Shown here piece after piece: positions 52,795-60,293 of a DNA stretch of 64,000 nucleotides. The stretch spans positions 682,001-746,000 of the forward strand of contig NZ_SJSL01000001.1 in assembly GCF_004331695.1 (NCBI RefSeq), read 5' to 3'. Origin of the DNA: Pedobacter psychroterrae. GTDB lineage: Bacteria > Bacteroidota > Bacteroidia > Sphingobacteriales > Sphingobacteriaceae. The notes under the pieces were generated by a model. The model did no database searches and was not told the origin of the DNA. It saw only the letters and a list, made by a program, of their open reading frames with translations. The translations under genes were made by a program, and so were the position numbers. How positions within the stretch are numbered: the first letter of the stretch is position 1; each line of letters begins with the position of its first letter.

Positions 52795-52802
52795 TATTTT
52801 TG
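52795..52802 (+). promoter_or_regulatory. candidate -7 element of the fcl promoter
   Basis: TATTTTTG fits the TAnnTTTG consensus of Bacteroidota promoters. It ends 17 bases before the fcl ATG. No convincing -33 TTTG is seen at the usual 19-21 base spacing. Confidence 0.35.
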
Positions 52803-52819
52803 TATTAGATCAATATTCA

Positions 52820-53749
52820 ATGGAAAAAAACGCAAAAATATATGTAGCCGGTCATCGTGGCATGGTCGGTTCGGCCATTTACCGTAAATTGCTTACCGAA
52901 GGTTATTCCAATCTCATCACCAGAACTTCTGCCGAACTGGACTTGCGCGATCAACAATCCGTCACTGCTTTTTTTGAAGCAGCGCAACCGGAATACGTTT
53001 TCCTTGCAGCAGCCAAGGTAGGGGGCATTGTTGCCAACAATACCTACAGGGCCGATTTCCTGTATGAAAATCTTTGCATCCAAAACAACGTCATCCACGA
53101 AGCGTATAAAACGGGTGTTAAAAAGCTGATGTTTCTAGGCTCCAGCTGCATCTATCCAAAGCTTGCTCCGCAACCGTTAAAGGAAGAATACCTGCTTACC
53201 GGTTTGTTGGAGGAAACAAACGAACCATATGCCATCGCCAAAATTGCGGGGATTAAAATGGCCGATGCTTACCGCGCGCAGTATGACTGCAATTTTATAT
53301 CGGTAATGCCCACCAATCTGTATGGTTATAATGACAACTACCATCCGCAAAACTCGCATGTATTACCCGCGCTGATCCGCAAATTTCATGAAGCAAAAGC
53401 AAATGGACAGCAGGAAGTAACGATATGGGGATCTGGCAGTCCCATGCGCGAATTTCTTTTTGCAGATGACCTGGCCGACGCCTGCTATTTCCTAATGCAA
53501 AATTATGATGAGCCTGGCTTTGTCAACATAGGAACAGGCAAAGACCTGACCATAAAAGAGCTGGCCCTGCTGATCAAAAAAGTAGTTGGATTCGAAGGAA
53601 CACTTAATTTCGACAGTTCAAAACCGGATGGCACACCAAGAAAATTAATGGATGTGAGCAGGTTGCACAGCCTTGGCTGGAACCATAAAATAGCACTTGA
53701 AGAAGGCATAAAATTAGCTTATCAGGACTTTTTATCGAAACATAGTTAA
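52820..53749 (+). CDS. fcl: GDP-L-fucose synthase
   Basis: A 309-residue short-chain dehydrogenase/reductase that epimerises and reduces GDP-4-keto-6-deoxymannose to GDP-L-fucose. NADP binding is [16 protein letters not shown]. The catalytic triad is Ser108 or Ser109 in FLGSSCIYP, Tyr137 and Lys141 in [37 protein letters not shown] is typical of the enzyme. Its usual partner gmd is not adjacent, so the pathway gene lies elsewhere. The product feeds surface glycans. Confidence 0.96.
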   Translation: MEKNAKIYVAGHRGMVGSAIYRKLLTEGYSNLITRTSAELDLRDQQSVTAFFEAAQPEYVFLAAAKVGGIVANNTYRADFLYENLCIQNNVIHEAYKTGVKKLMFLGSSCIYPKLAPQPLKEEYLLTGLLEETNEPYAIAKIAGIKMADAYRAQYDCNFISVMPTNLYGYNDNYHPQNSHVLPALIRKFHEAKANGQQEVTIWGSGSPMREFLFADDLADACYFLMQNYDEPGFVNIGTGKDLTIKELALLIKKVVGFEGTLNFDSSKPDGTPRKLMDVSRLHSLGWNHKIALEEGIKLAYQDFLSKHS

Positions 53750-53787
53750 AATTGATATATTTGTTAAAGTAAATCAATTTTAACTAT
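53742..53787. promoter_or_regulatory. oxyR: perfect 15-bp inverted repeat at the oxyR promoter
   Basis: ATAGTTAAAATTGAT (53742-53756) and ATCAATTTTAACTAT (53773-53787) are exact complements with a 16-base spacer. The outer ends are ATAG and CTAT, as in LysR/OxyR operators. A TATATTTG promoter-type element lies at 53756-53763. The repeat ends directly before the oxyR ATG and overlaps the fcl stop. It probably serves autoregulation, or as an fcl terminator. Confidence 0.6.
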
Positions 53788-54720
53788 ATGACCTTAGTCC
53801 AACTTGAATACATAGTAGCAGTAGATACTTACAGAAGTTTTGTAGGGGCAGCAGAAAAATGCTTTGTAACCCAGCCTACGCTAAGCATGCAGGTGCAGAA
53901 ACTAGAAGAAACGCTGAATGTAAAGCTCTTTGACCGCAGTAAACAGCCAATTATTCCTACAGAGATTGGCTCTCAGATCATCGAACAAGCAAGGCTGGTG
54001 CTACAGGAAAGTCAAAAAATCAAAGAGATCATCAGCAGTCAGCAGCAGGATGTGGCAGGAGAAATAAAAGTGGGCATTATCCCTACTATCGCCCCCTACC
54101 TTTTGCCAAAAGTAATTGCAGCCATGATGGAAAAATATCCGGGCCTGAAGCTACTCATATGGGAATATACTACAGAAGACATCCTGCACCACTTAAAAAC
54201 CGGTGTACTGGATTGCGGGATATTGGCCACACCGCTTGGAGACAATGCGATAAATGAAATTCCGCTTTATTATGAGAACTTTGTGACCTATATCAGCAAA
54301 AACAGTAAGCTTTATAAAAAGAAAACAATAGATGCAGATGACCTGGAAGACGAAAACATCTGGTTGCTGAATGAGGGTCATTGCATGCGCTCGCAGGTAC
54401 TGAACATCTGCCGCTCCACCAAACAAAACCGCTTGCAGGGATTGACCTATAACACCGGAAGTGTGGAGACTTTGATCCGTATGGTGGACATGAACAATGG
54501 CGCGACTTTATTGCCCGAACTGGCACTGGAAGAATTGAGCAATAAGCAATTGAGCAAAGTGAGGTATTTCAAATCCCCGGAACCTGTGCGGGAGATCAGT
54601 CTGATCACCCATAAAAACTTCATCAAAAGACGCATGCTCAATGCACTAAAGGAAGAAATCCTTGCCATCATTCCGAAAAGCATGAAACAGAAGAAAAAGA
54701 AAGATATAGTAGGGATTTGA
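53788..54720 (+). CDS. oxyR: OxyR-type hydrogen-peroxide-sensing LysR regulator
   Basis: A 310-residue LysR-type regulator. The N-terminal winged helix has FVGAAEKCFVTQPTLSMQVQKLEETL. The sensor domain keeps both redox cysteines of OxyR, Cys199 and Cys208, in LLNEGHCMRSQVLNIC, with the same numbering as in E. coli. Peroxide should form a disulfide between them and switch on antioxidant genes. The basic tail KQKKKKD is unusual but short. It sits behind a palindromic operator-like sequence. Likely targets include sod at 57.5 kb, by inference only. Confidence 0.95.
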   Translation: MTLVQLEYIVAVDTYRSFVGAAEKCFVTQPTLSMQVQKLEETLNVKLFDRSKQPIIPTEIGSQIIEQARLVLQESQKIKEIISSQQQDVAGEIKVGIIPTIAPYLLPKVIAAMMEKYPGLKLLIWEYTTEDILHHLKTGVLDCGILATPLGDNAINEIPLYYENFVTYISKNSKLYKKKTIDADDLEDENIWLLNEGHCMRSQVLNICRSTKQNRLQGLTYNTGSVETLIRMVDMNNGATLLPELALEELSNKQLSKVRYFKSPEPVREISLITHKNFIKRRMLNALKEEILAIIPKSMKQKKKKDIVGI

Positions 54721-54747
54721 CAATCAGTTCATCAATAACCACAGAAA

Positions 54748-55149
54748 TTAAAACTCTTCTGCAGTAGACCTCGTATTTACATCCAGGAAAGTTAGAACAA
54801 CAGTGTTGGTCATAGTATCTATTGAAAAGTCCACTTTATCATTTTTTTCGTAATCCTTTTCACTGTATGAGCAGGCGTAATGATAAGCCAGATGATACTT
54901 AAAAGTAATTTTTCCCGTCTTTTTACTCAAATCGTAAACTACCTGCCCAAGTTCTGCCTTGGTGACAGTAACTGCACCGCCGTCATCTGAATGATAAGAC
55001 AGCAATAGGTTAATCAAGTCGTTATCAGGATTAAGAATGTCCTCAGGCACAATTGGCAGCACTTTATTTAAAAAATCTGCTATTCCGATCTGCCCATTTT
55101 CCAGCAACGTATAATCTTCATTAGAATATTTAATCTTTAACTCAGCCAT
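54748..55149 (-). CDS. hypothetical acidic protein
   Basis: A 133-residue protein starting at the ATG at 55149; a TTG two codons upstream is less likely. It is acidic and beta-rich (ELKIKYSNEDYTLLENGQIGIADFL, KITFKYHLAYHYACSY, VVLTFLDVNTRSTAEEF) with no signal peptide or membrane segment. I do not recognise the family. It converges on oxyR (27 bases) and has no clear operon partner. Confidence 0.65.
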   Translation of the reverse strand: MAELKIKYSNEDYTLLENGQIGIADFLNKVLPIVPEDILNPDNDLINLLLSYHSDDGGAVTVTKAELGQVVYDLSKKTGKITFKYHLAYHYACSYSEKDYEKNDKVDFSIDTMTNTVVLTFLDVNTRSTAEEF

Positions 55150-55326
55150 ATCCAAAAATAAGCAAGATAATTGACCGCAAAGAATATGAGGTCGGAATTT
55201 CTGGTAAACTCAAGAGATATTAACTCCAGAGCGCCTCCTAAAGATTGTTGAGATGGTATCGCATTTTGCGATGCCATCTCAACAACAGACTCACCTGCAT
55301 AAAAGTCGTTTTTTTTAAGTTAAACC

Positions 55327-56199
55327 CTAAACCATCCCTCTTCCGCTCAGCAAGCGTCGATGTTTCCTATAGTATACGATACCGAAATAGATAAGTGCAG
55401 CAACCAGAATCAACATCCATAAGTTTACAGCTATCAGGATCATTTCCTGAAAAATCGTCCAACCTGTCACAAAGTTCAATCCCATCCTTTGAAAAAAACC
55501 AGGGCGATAATCATATAAATTGTCATTGCCCACAACTAGCCTTGAGATTGTATTATCTTGATAGAAATTCAATGTTATGGTACTAAACTTTACTTGTTCA
55601 TCAATAAGCAGATTTTTGATTTTCTGATCGACGTAGTCATCTTTGATGTATAGAGAAGTTTCTACATTCCCGCTTTTTTTGTTGGCTTGTTTGTTCAGGC
55701 TGTTGATTGCAGCCACCCTGTTATCGGCCTTAATTTTATTTCCTAAATAAGAGACGCTACTGTCATCGAACTTAAGCGATTGGTAGTCTACGAAATATGC
55801 TTTCTCCGCAACAAAATCCGTAAACTCATCCAACATCGCTGATGGTACTTTCGCAATAATCTTTCCCTCGGTTTTATAGGCGGTAATCTCTAGCAAGGAA
55901 TCTGCGCTATACTTTACTTTTTCAGATTTTTGAATATTGCTCTGCATATCAGACTCAACAAGTTTTCCTCCCAACTTCTTTAACTGATCACTAATTTCCT
56001 TTTTGGTTTGTCGCGCATTCTTCACCCGAAACCGAATTTCTGCGGTTTTAATTATTTTCTCAGTAACAGTGGTATCACCGGTTTCCAACGAGGCATTGGC
56101 TACCTGTTCACTTTCCTGATAATCTGCGGATTTTTCGTTGTTGCAGCCATATAACATTACTGCAACAGCAGCAGCTATAGCTATTATACTTCTCTTCAT
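55327..56199 (-). CDS. DUF4349 lipoprotein
   Basis: A 290-residue lipoprotein. The lipobox is VMLYGC, with Cys19 as the lipidation site. Residues about 45-230 are a DUF4349 domain (EKIIKTAEIRFRVKNARQTKKEI, IIAKVPSAMLDEFTDFV) with a long helical hairpin. A C-terminal membrane span is at residues about 252-275 (LIAVNLWMLILVAALIYFGIVYY), followed by a basic tail. The family is of unknown function and is often membrane-attached. The 178-base gap to the next gene contains no other gene. Confidence 0.85.
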   Translation of the reverse strand: MKRSIIAIAAAVAVMLYGCNNEKSADYQESEQVANASLETGDTTVTEKIIKTAEIRFRVKNARQTKKEISDQLKKLGGKLVESDMQSNIQKSEKVKYSADSLLEITAYKTEGKIIAKVPSAMLDEFTDFVAEKAYFVDYQSLKFDDSSVSYLGNKIKADNRVAAINSLNKQANKKSGNVETSLYIKDDYVDQKIKNLLIDEQVKFSTITLNFYQDNTISRLVVGNDNLYDYRPGFFQRMGLNFVTGWTIFQEMILIAVNLWMLILVAALIYFGIVYYRKHRRLLSGRGMV

Positions 56200-56445
56200 G
56201 ATGTAGTGCTTTTAAGTTTTCTATCATTCAATTATATAAAGCTTCTATGGCCAAGAAGTTCCCGTGCCTCATTACTTTGGCGCAGTTGAACTTAATACAA
56301 AAATTGGGAATAGGTAACCCTTCGCTCCTTCCCGATACTTCCTTCGCAAATCAAGGTACTTTTTGCGAACAAGCACCGCAGCAGGTATACACCTGACGCG
56401 AATCCCCCGAAGTGCATATTAAACCGAAAAAACAGTTTTAAAAGC

Positions 56446-56688
56446 TCAACGATATAGTAGTAGAAAATGTCCGCCCGTCTGATGGCCCTGCCGGGAAATG
56501 CTGTTGATGATGACTTCATTCAACTTCTTAGGTTGATCTGTATTTTGAGCTAGTGCCGGCAAAGTAAGAAAAGTACCTGCTGCCAGGTAAGATAATATTT
56601 TCAATGTTGGCAATATTTGGTATTGCCTAATATATAAATTAAAAAGAAGTAGTTTTATTTGCATTATGAAAACATATATCTTATGCAT
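56446..56688 (-). pseudogene. possible 5' remnant of a TonB-dependent receptor gene
   Basis: The minus-strand frame encodes a signal-peptide-like stretch (LSYLAAGTFLTLPALAQ) followed by NTDQPKKLNEVIINSISRQG, which resembles the mature N-terminus of a TonB-dependent receptor with its EVxxNS-type segment. It then runs into GHQTGGHFLLLYR and stops. No plug or barrel follows downstream (56200-56445). I read it as a decayed receptor start; a functional small exported protein is less likely. Confidence 0.35.
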
Positions 56689-57448
56689 GCTGCTATTGAC
56701 CCTGTTTATTGAGCACCCTCTACTGGCTCAGAAAATTCAGATCATGAGCTACAACATTCATCATGGTGCAAATAAGCAGGAGGTAAATACTTTAGCTGAA
56801 ATTGGCCGCTTTATTAAAGAATCAGGTGTAGATTTGGTAGGGCTACAGGAAGTAGACAGCATGTGTAACCGGTCAGGAAAGGTAGACCAGATGAAAAAGC
56901 TCGGCGAGATAACCGGTATGCAATATGCCTTTGTCAGGCATTTTGCCTATGAGGGAGGCGCGTATGGCCTGGGAATCCTGTCTAAATATCCCATATCGGA
57001 GGTCAGAAATGACCGAATCACCTCCCTGTCTAAGGGGCAAGAGAAGAAATCACTAGCCTTGTTGTCTGCTAAAGTAATCCTGCCAGGTAAGAAAGCAATC
57101 GTTTTTTCGACGGTACACTTCGCCTTAGACCAGCCCACCAGGATTACGCAGTCTTTGGAAACCATCGCATATCTGAAAAGAGGGCTCCCGGCTATATTAA
57201 CGGGCGATCTGAATGTGGAGCCTGGTCAGGAAGAGCTTTTACAGCTGGAAGCGCATTATGCCAATATTGGTCTTGAAGGAACGGATATGTTGACCTTCCC
57301 CGATGAAAAAGCCACAAAAAGAATTGATTATATTTTAGTGACTAAAGAAAATGTAAAGAAGGTGATAACGAGTTGGGTAGGAACTGAGGTCCACCATTCA
57401 GACCACCTTCCATTAATGACAGAAATCGTGCTTAAAAAGCGGCAGTAA
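56666..57448 (+). CDS. exported endonuclease/exonuclease/phosphatase family protein
   Basis: A 260-residue EEP-superfamily hydrolase. The signal peptide covers residues 1-21 (ending HPLLAQ). The metal-binding core has MSYNIHHG, LVGLQEVDS (catalytic Glu), ILTGDLNVEPGQ (Asp and Asn), RIDYILV and HHSDHLPLMTEI (final Asp-His). Substrates of the family include nucleic acids, phosphoinositides and sphingomyelin; the specificity is not visible. It faces the sod gene across a hairpin terminator. Confidence 0.9.
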   Translation: MKTYILCMLLLTLFIEHPLLAQKIQIMSYNIHHGANKQEVNTLAEIGRFIKESGVDLVGLQEVDSMCNRSGKVDQMKKLGEITGMQYAFVRHFAYEGGAYGLGILSKYPISEVRNDRITSLSKGQEKKSLALLSAKVILPGKKAIVFSTVHFALDQPTRITQSLETIAYLKRGLPAILTGDLNVEPGQEELLQLEAHYANIGLEGTDMLTFPDEKATKRIDYILVTKENVKKVITSWVGTEVHHSDHLPLMTEIVLKKRQ

Positions 57449-57455
57449 GGCACAT

Positions 57456-57495
57456 AAAAAAAGAGACTTATCATTCTATTGACGCAGCCTCTTTT
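57456..57495. terminator. convergent terminator between the EEP gene and sod
   Basis: AAAAGAGACT (57459-57468) pairs with AGCCTCTTTT (57486-57495) with one mismatch, around a 17-base loop, and has A- and T-runs outside. It lies between two converging genes and could serve both. Confidence 0.65.
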
Positions 57496-57511
57496 AAATA
57501 TTTAAAGCCGA

Positions 57512-58117
57512 TTATCCTTTTTTGAACTTGGCTGCTACAGCGTCCCAATTTACTACATTCCAGAAAGCTGCAATATAATCCGGCCGTCTGTTTTGATATT
57601 TCAGGTAGTAAGCGTGCTCCCAAACGTCCATACCAAGGATTGGAGTCCCTTTAACTTCAGCGATATCCATTAAAGGATTGTCCTGATTTGGTGTAGAAGA
57701 AACTATCAGTTTTTTATCGGCACTTACGCTCAACCAAGCCCAGCCCGAACCAAAACGTGTAGCGCCTGCTTCTGCAAATTTAGTTTTGAAGTCTGCAAAT
57801 GAACCAAATGCATCGTTGATAGCTGTGGCCAGTTCGCCGGTAGGCTCACCGCCTTTATTTGGGCCGATAACTTCCCAAAACAAGGAGTGATTGTAGTGAC
57901 CACCGCCATTGTTTCTTACCGGAGCAGGAAACTTGGATATATTTTTAACGATTTCTTCTATGCTCTGACCAGCTTCTGGTTTGCCTTCTAAAGCTTTATT
58001 TAGGTTGGTAACGTAAGCCTGGTGATGTTTACCATGGTGGATTTCCATAGTTTGTTTATCGATATGCGGTTCTAATGCATCTGTTGCGTACGGTAACGCA
58101 GGTAATTCAAAAGCCAT
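57512..58117 (-). CDS. sodA: superoxide dismutase (Fe/Mn family, Mn-like signature)
   Basis: A 201-residue Fe/Mn superoxide dismutase converting superoxide to oxygen and peroxide. Metal ligands are His in [12 protein letters not shown], His in [10 protein letters not shown], and Asp and His in [32 protein letters not shown] together with NQDNPL resembles Mn-type rather than Fe-type enzymes, but cambialistic use is common in the phylum. It has no signal peptide and is cytoplasmic. It stands alone and is a plausible OxyR-era stress gene. Confidence 0.95.
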   Translation of the reverse strand: MAFELPALPYATDALEPHIDKQTMEIHHGKHHQAYVTNLNKALEGKPEAGQSIEEIVKNISKFPAPVRNNGGGHYNHSLFWEVIGPNKGGEPTGELATAINDAFGSFADFKTKFAEAGATRFGSGWAWLSVSADKKLIVSSTPNQDNPLMDIAEVKGTPILGMDVWEHAYYLKYQNRRPDYIAAFWNVVNWDAVAAKFKKG

Positions 58118-58205
58118 ATTATTAAGGATTTAAGTTTATATATTTTATTAGATAATGACAAATATAACAATCGGGAGTTAACTTTTGTTCAACAGTTTGT
58201 AAAGA

Positions 58206-58679
58206 TTACCCTCTTTTGTCAAGGAAAAACCGCTTCATCAGCATGCCACATTCTTCTGCCAATATACCACCCTTTAAAGTGGTCTTCGGGTGCAGCAAGG
58301 CTCCGCCCTTTGTGGTAAAACCCCGCTTTGGCTCTGGGGCACCGTATACTATTTTGCTGATCTGCGTCCAGTAGCTGGCCCCGGCACACATGACACAAGG
58401 TTCGATGGTTACGTAAAGGGTGCAGTCTGTGAGGTATTTGCCACCCAGGGTCTCTGAGGCCGCTGTAAAAGCCTGCATTTCTGCATGAGCAGTTACATCT
58501 TTTAACCGCTCGGTAAGGTTGTAGCCGCGGCCTACGATCCTGCCTTTGCAAACAACTACGGCCCCAATGGGGACTTCCGCTTCTGCATAGGCTTTTTGTG
58601 CCTCCTGCAGTGCGATCTTCATAAAATATTCATCTTCTGCCGCCGGGTTGGCTTCTTCTGAAAAATTGTAAAAACTCAT
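58206..58679 (-). CDS. tadA: tRNA-specific adenosine deaminase
   Basis: A 157-residue zinc-dependent deaminase that converts adenosine 34 to inosine in tRNA-Arg(ACG). The catalytic motif is AHAEMQAF (His ligand and proton-shuttle Glu). The second motif is PCVMCAGA (two Cys ligands). VPIGAVVVCKGRIVGRGYNLTE is typical. Related guanine or cytosine deaminases share the fold, but the motif details favour TadA. It is transcribed away from the structured repeat at 58.74-58.83 kb. Confidence 0.93.
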   Translation of the reverse strand: MSFYNFSEEANPAAEDEYFMKIALQEAQKAYAEAEVPIGAVVVCKGRIVGRGYNLTERLKDVTAHAEMQAFTAASETLGGKYLTDCTLYVTIEPCVMCAGASYWTQISKIVYGAPEPKRGFTTKGGALLHPKTTLKGGILAEECGMLMKRFFLDKRG

Positions 58680-58743
58680 GCGCCAAATATAAGGTTATCT
58701 GCACTTATAATGACCACTAACCGGTTCCTACTTCCTCTTCCCA

Positions 58744-58832
58744 AAAAAATTAGTTTCTCAGAACGGGCATTGTCAGGCTGTGCCCCTTCAGGCACTGGCT
58801 GGCGCAGCCCGTGAAGAGAATACTAATTTTTT
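58744..58832. repeat. long structured inverted repeat between tadA and the RlmI-like gene
   Basis: AAAAAATTAGT (58744-58754) pairs with ACTAATTTTTT (58822-58832), and the stem continues with TTCTC/GAGAA after a one-base bulge. Inside, ACGGGC/GCCCGT (58763-58768/58807-58812) and GTGCC/GGCAC (58780-58784/58791-58795) can form. An alternative 9-bp stem, GGCTGTGCC/GGCGCAGCC (58776-58784/58801-58809), excludes them. It lies in a divergent promoter region; the tip CCTTCAGG is shared with the element at 47.95 kb. Confidence 0.7.
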
Positions 58833-58836
58833 CTCT

Positions 58837-58844
58837 TACTTTTG
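58837..58844 (+). promoter_or_regulatory. candidate -7 element of the RlmI-like gene
   Basis: TACTTTTG matches TAnnTTTG and ends five bases before the chosen ATG at 58850, so the mRNA would be nearly leaderless. No -33 element is visible at the standard spacing. Confidence 0.4.
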
Positions 58845-58849
58845 CCCTC

Positions 58850-60034
58850 ATGATCGAAGTAATTCTTAAGAAAGGTAAAGAAAAAGCAGCAGTGCTGCAT
58901 CATCCATGGATCTTTTCAGGCGCGCTGGACAGAATCAAAGGGAAACCGGAAAATGGTGAAGTAGTTTCTGTATGGTCAGCAGATAAAGAATTCCTTGCTT
59001 ATGCCTATTTTAATGACCAGTCGCGGGTGGCTTTACGCCTGCTGGAATGGAATGAAAATACAACGATTGATAAGGACTGGTATGCAGAGAAATTAAAAAA
59101 TGCGATAGCTGCGCGCCAGCACGTCCTGAACGAAGAAACAAATACCTGCCGGCTGGTGTTCAGCGAAGCTGATTTTCTTCCTGGTCTGATTGTAGATAAG
59201 TATGCTGATTTTCTTTCTTTACAGATCCTGAGTTCGGGAATTGATGCGGTAAAAGAAGAACTGATCGAGATATTGGTAAACCTTCTTCAGCCTAAAGGGA
59301 TATTTGACAAGAGCGATGCGGGTGCACGCAAACATGAAAACCTGGCCGAGGGGCAGGGACTGCTCTGGGGGGAGCACCCACCAGAATTTATCGAGGTAAA
59401 AGAAAGTGGGATCATCTACCACATCAATATTTCTGAGGGCCAGAAATCAGGATTTTATTGTGATCAGCGCGACAACAGGCAAATTCTGGCAGCCTATACT
59501 AAAGGAAAAACAGTACTCGATTGCTTTTGCTACAGCGGTGGCTTTTCACTGAATACTTTAAAGGCGGGAGCAGCACAGGTAACAAGCGTGGACAGCTCTG
59601 CGCTGGCCATCGAGACACTGCAGCACAATATGGGGTTAAATGGCTTTAAACAAGCAGATCAGTTCAGCATCCAATCGGATGTGAACAAACAGTTGCGCAT
59701 TTTTAAAGAAGAAGGAAAGAAATTTGATGTAGTGGTATTGGACCCGCCTAAATATGCACCTTCACGCTCCGCCTTGGACAGGGCTGCAAGGGCCTATAAG
59801 GACCTAAACCGGCTTGGCATGCTGATACTTGAAAAAGGAGGCATACTGGCTACATTCTCCTGCTCTGGTGCAGTAGACATGGACACTTTTAAACAAATCA
59901 TTGCCTGGGCCGCACTGGATGCCGGCAGAGAGGTACAGATCATCAAACAATTCAGCCAGCCGGAAGATCATCCGGTAAGGATGTCGTTTTCTGAAGGAGA
60001 ATATCTGAAAGGCTTGCTGTTACGGGTTTTGTAA
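58850..60034 (+). CDS. rlmI: class I SAM-dependent rRNA methyltransferase, RlmI-like (PUA plus RFM fold)
   Basis: A 394-residue rRNA cytosine-C5 methyltransferase-like protein. I start at the ATG at 58850 (MIEVILKKGKEKAAVLHHPWIFSGAL), where the PUA domain begins; an upstream in-frame ATG adds 13 unlike residues. The catalytic domain has SEGQKSGFYCDQRDNR, VLDCFCYSGGFSLNTLKAGA (SAM site), VVVLDPPKYAPS, and the cysteine motif TFSCSGAVDMDTF. By homology it methylates 23S rRNA. It converges on the DUF6814-type gene. Confidence 0.92.
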   Translation: MIEVILKKGKEKAAVLHHPWIFSGALDRIKGKPENGEVVSVWSADKEFLAYAYFNDQSRVALRLLEWNENTTIDKDWYAEKLKNAIAARQHVLNEETNTCRLVFSEADFLPGLIVDKYADFLSLQILSSGIDAVKEELIEILVNLLQPKGIFDKSDAGARKHENLAEGQGLLWGEHPPEFIEVKESGIIYHINISEGQKSGFYCDQRDNRQILAAYTKGKTVLDCFCYSGGFSLNTLKAGAAQVTSVDSSALAIETLQHNMGLNGFKQADQFSIQSDVNKQLRIFKEEGKKFDVVVLDPPKYAPSRSALDRAARAYKDLNRLGMLILEKGGILATFSCSGAVDMDTFKQIIAWAALDAGREVQIIKQFSQPEDHPVRMSFSEGEYLKGLLLRVL

Positions 60035-60035
60035 C

Positions 60036-60275
60036 CTAATCTTCAGGGAGCTTATCATACTCGCCTTTCATGGCATAATACCCAAAAATGACTAGTCCGG
60101 CGCTGATGGGTATGAATATGAAAAGAATAATTCCCCATTGCAATGCAGTATTTGTCTTTGCAACGCCTTCCGCTGCCAGACCAACCTTTTCAATGGCCTG
60201 CATAAACATAAATATAATGGACACCGGACCTAGTATGATCCAGAACAATCCTAGTGCTTTCTTTAATGCGTTCAT
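60036..60275 (-). CDS. small two-helix membrane protein paired with an MHS transporter (DUF6814-like)
   Basis: A 79-residue protein with two membrane spans (residues about 7-27, GLFWIILGPVSIIFMFMQAIE, and 47-68, GIILFIFIPISAGLVIFGYYAM) and an acidic tail. It resembles a small Bacteroidota family (DUF6814) found beside metabolite:proton symporters. It is the second gene of a two-gene unit, 18 bases after the transporter. It may be an accessory subunit of that transporter. The family name is from memory and is moderately sure. Confidence 0.75.
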   Translation of the reverse strand: MNALKKALGLFWIILGPVSIIFMFMQAIEKVGLAAEGVAKTNTALQWGIILFIFIPISAGLVIFGYYAMKGEYDKLPED

Positions 60276-60293
60276 GACGTCTATATCTTTAAA

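Noticed and set aside
58219..58551. 110-codon frame within tadA
   Set aside because: Same strand, wrong frame inside a well-supported deaminase gene; Arg/His-rich translation.
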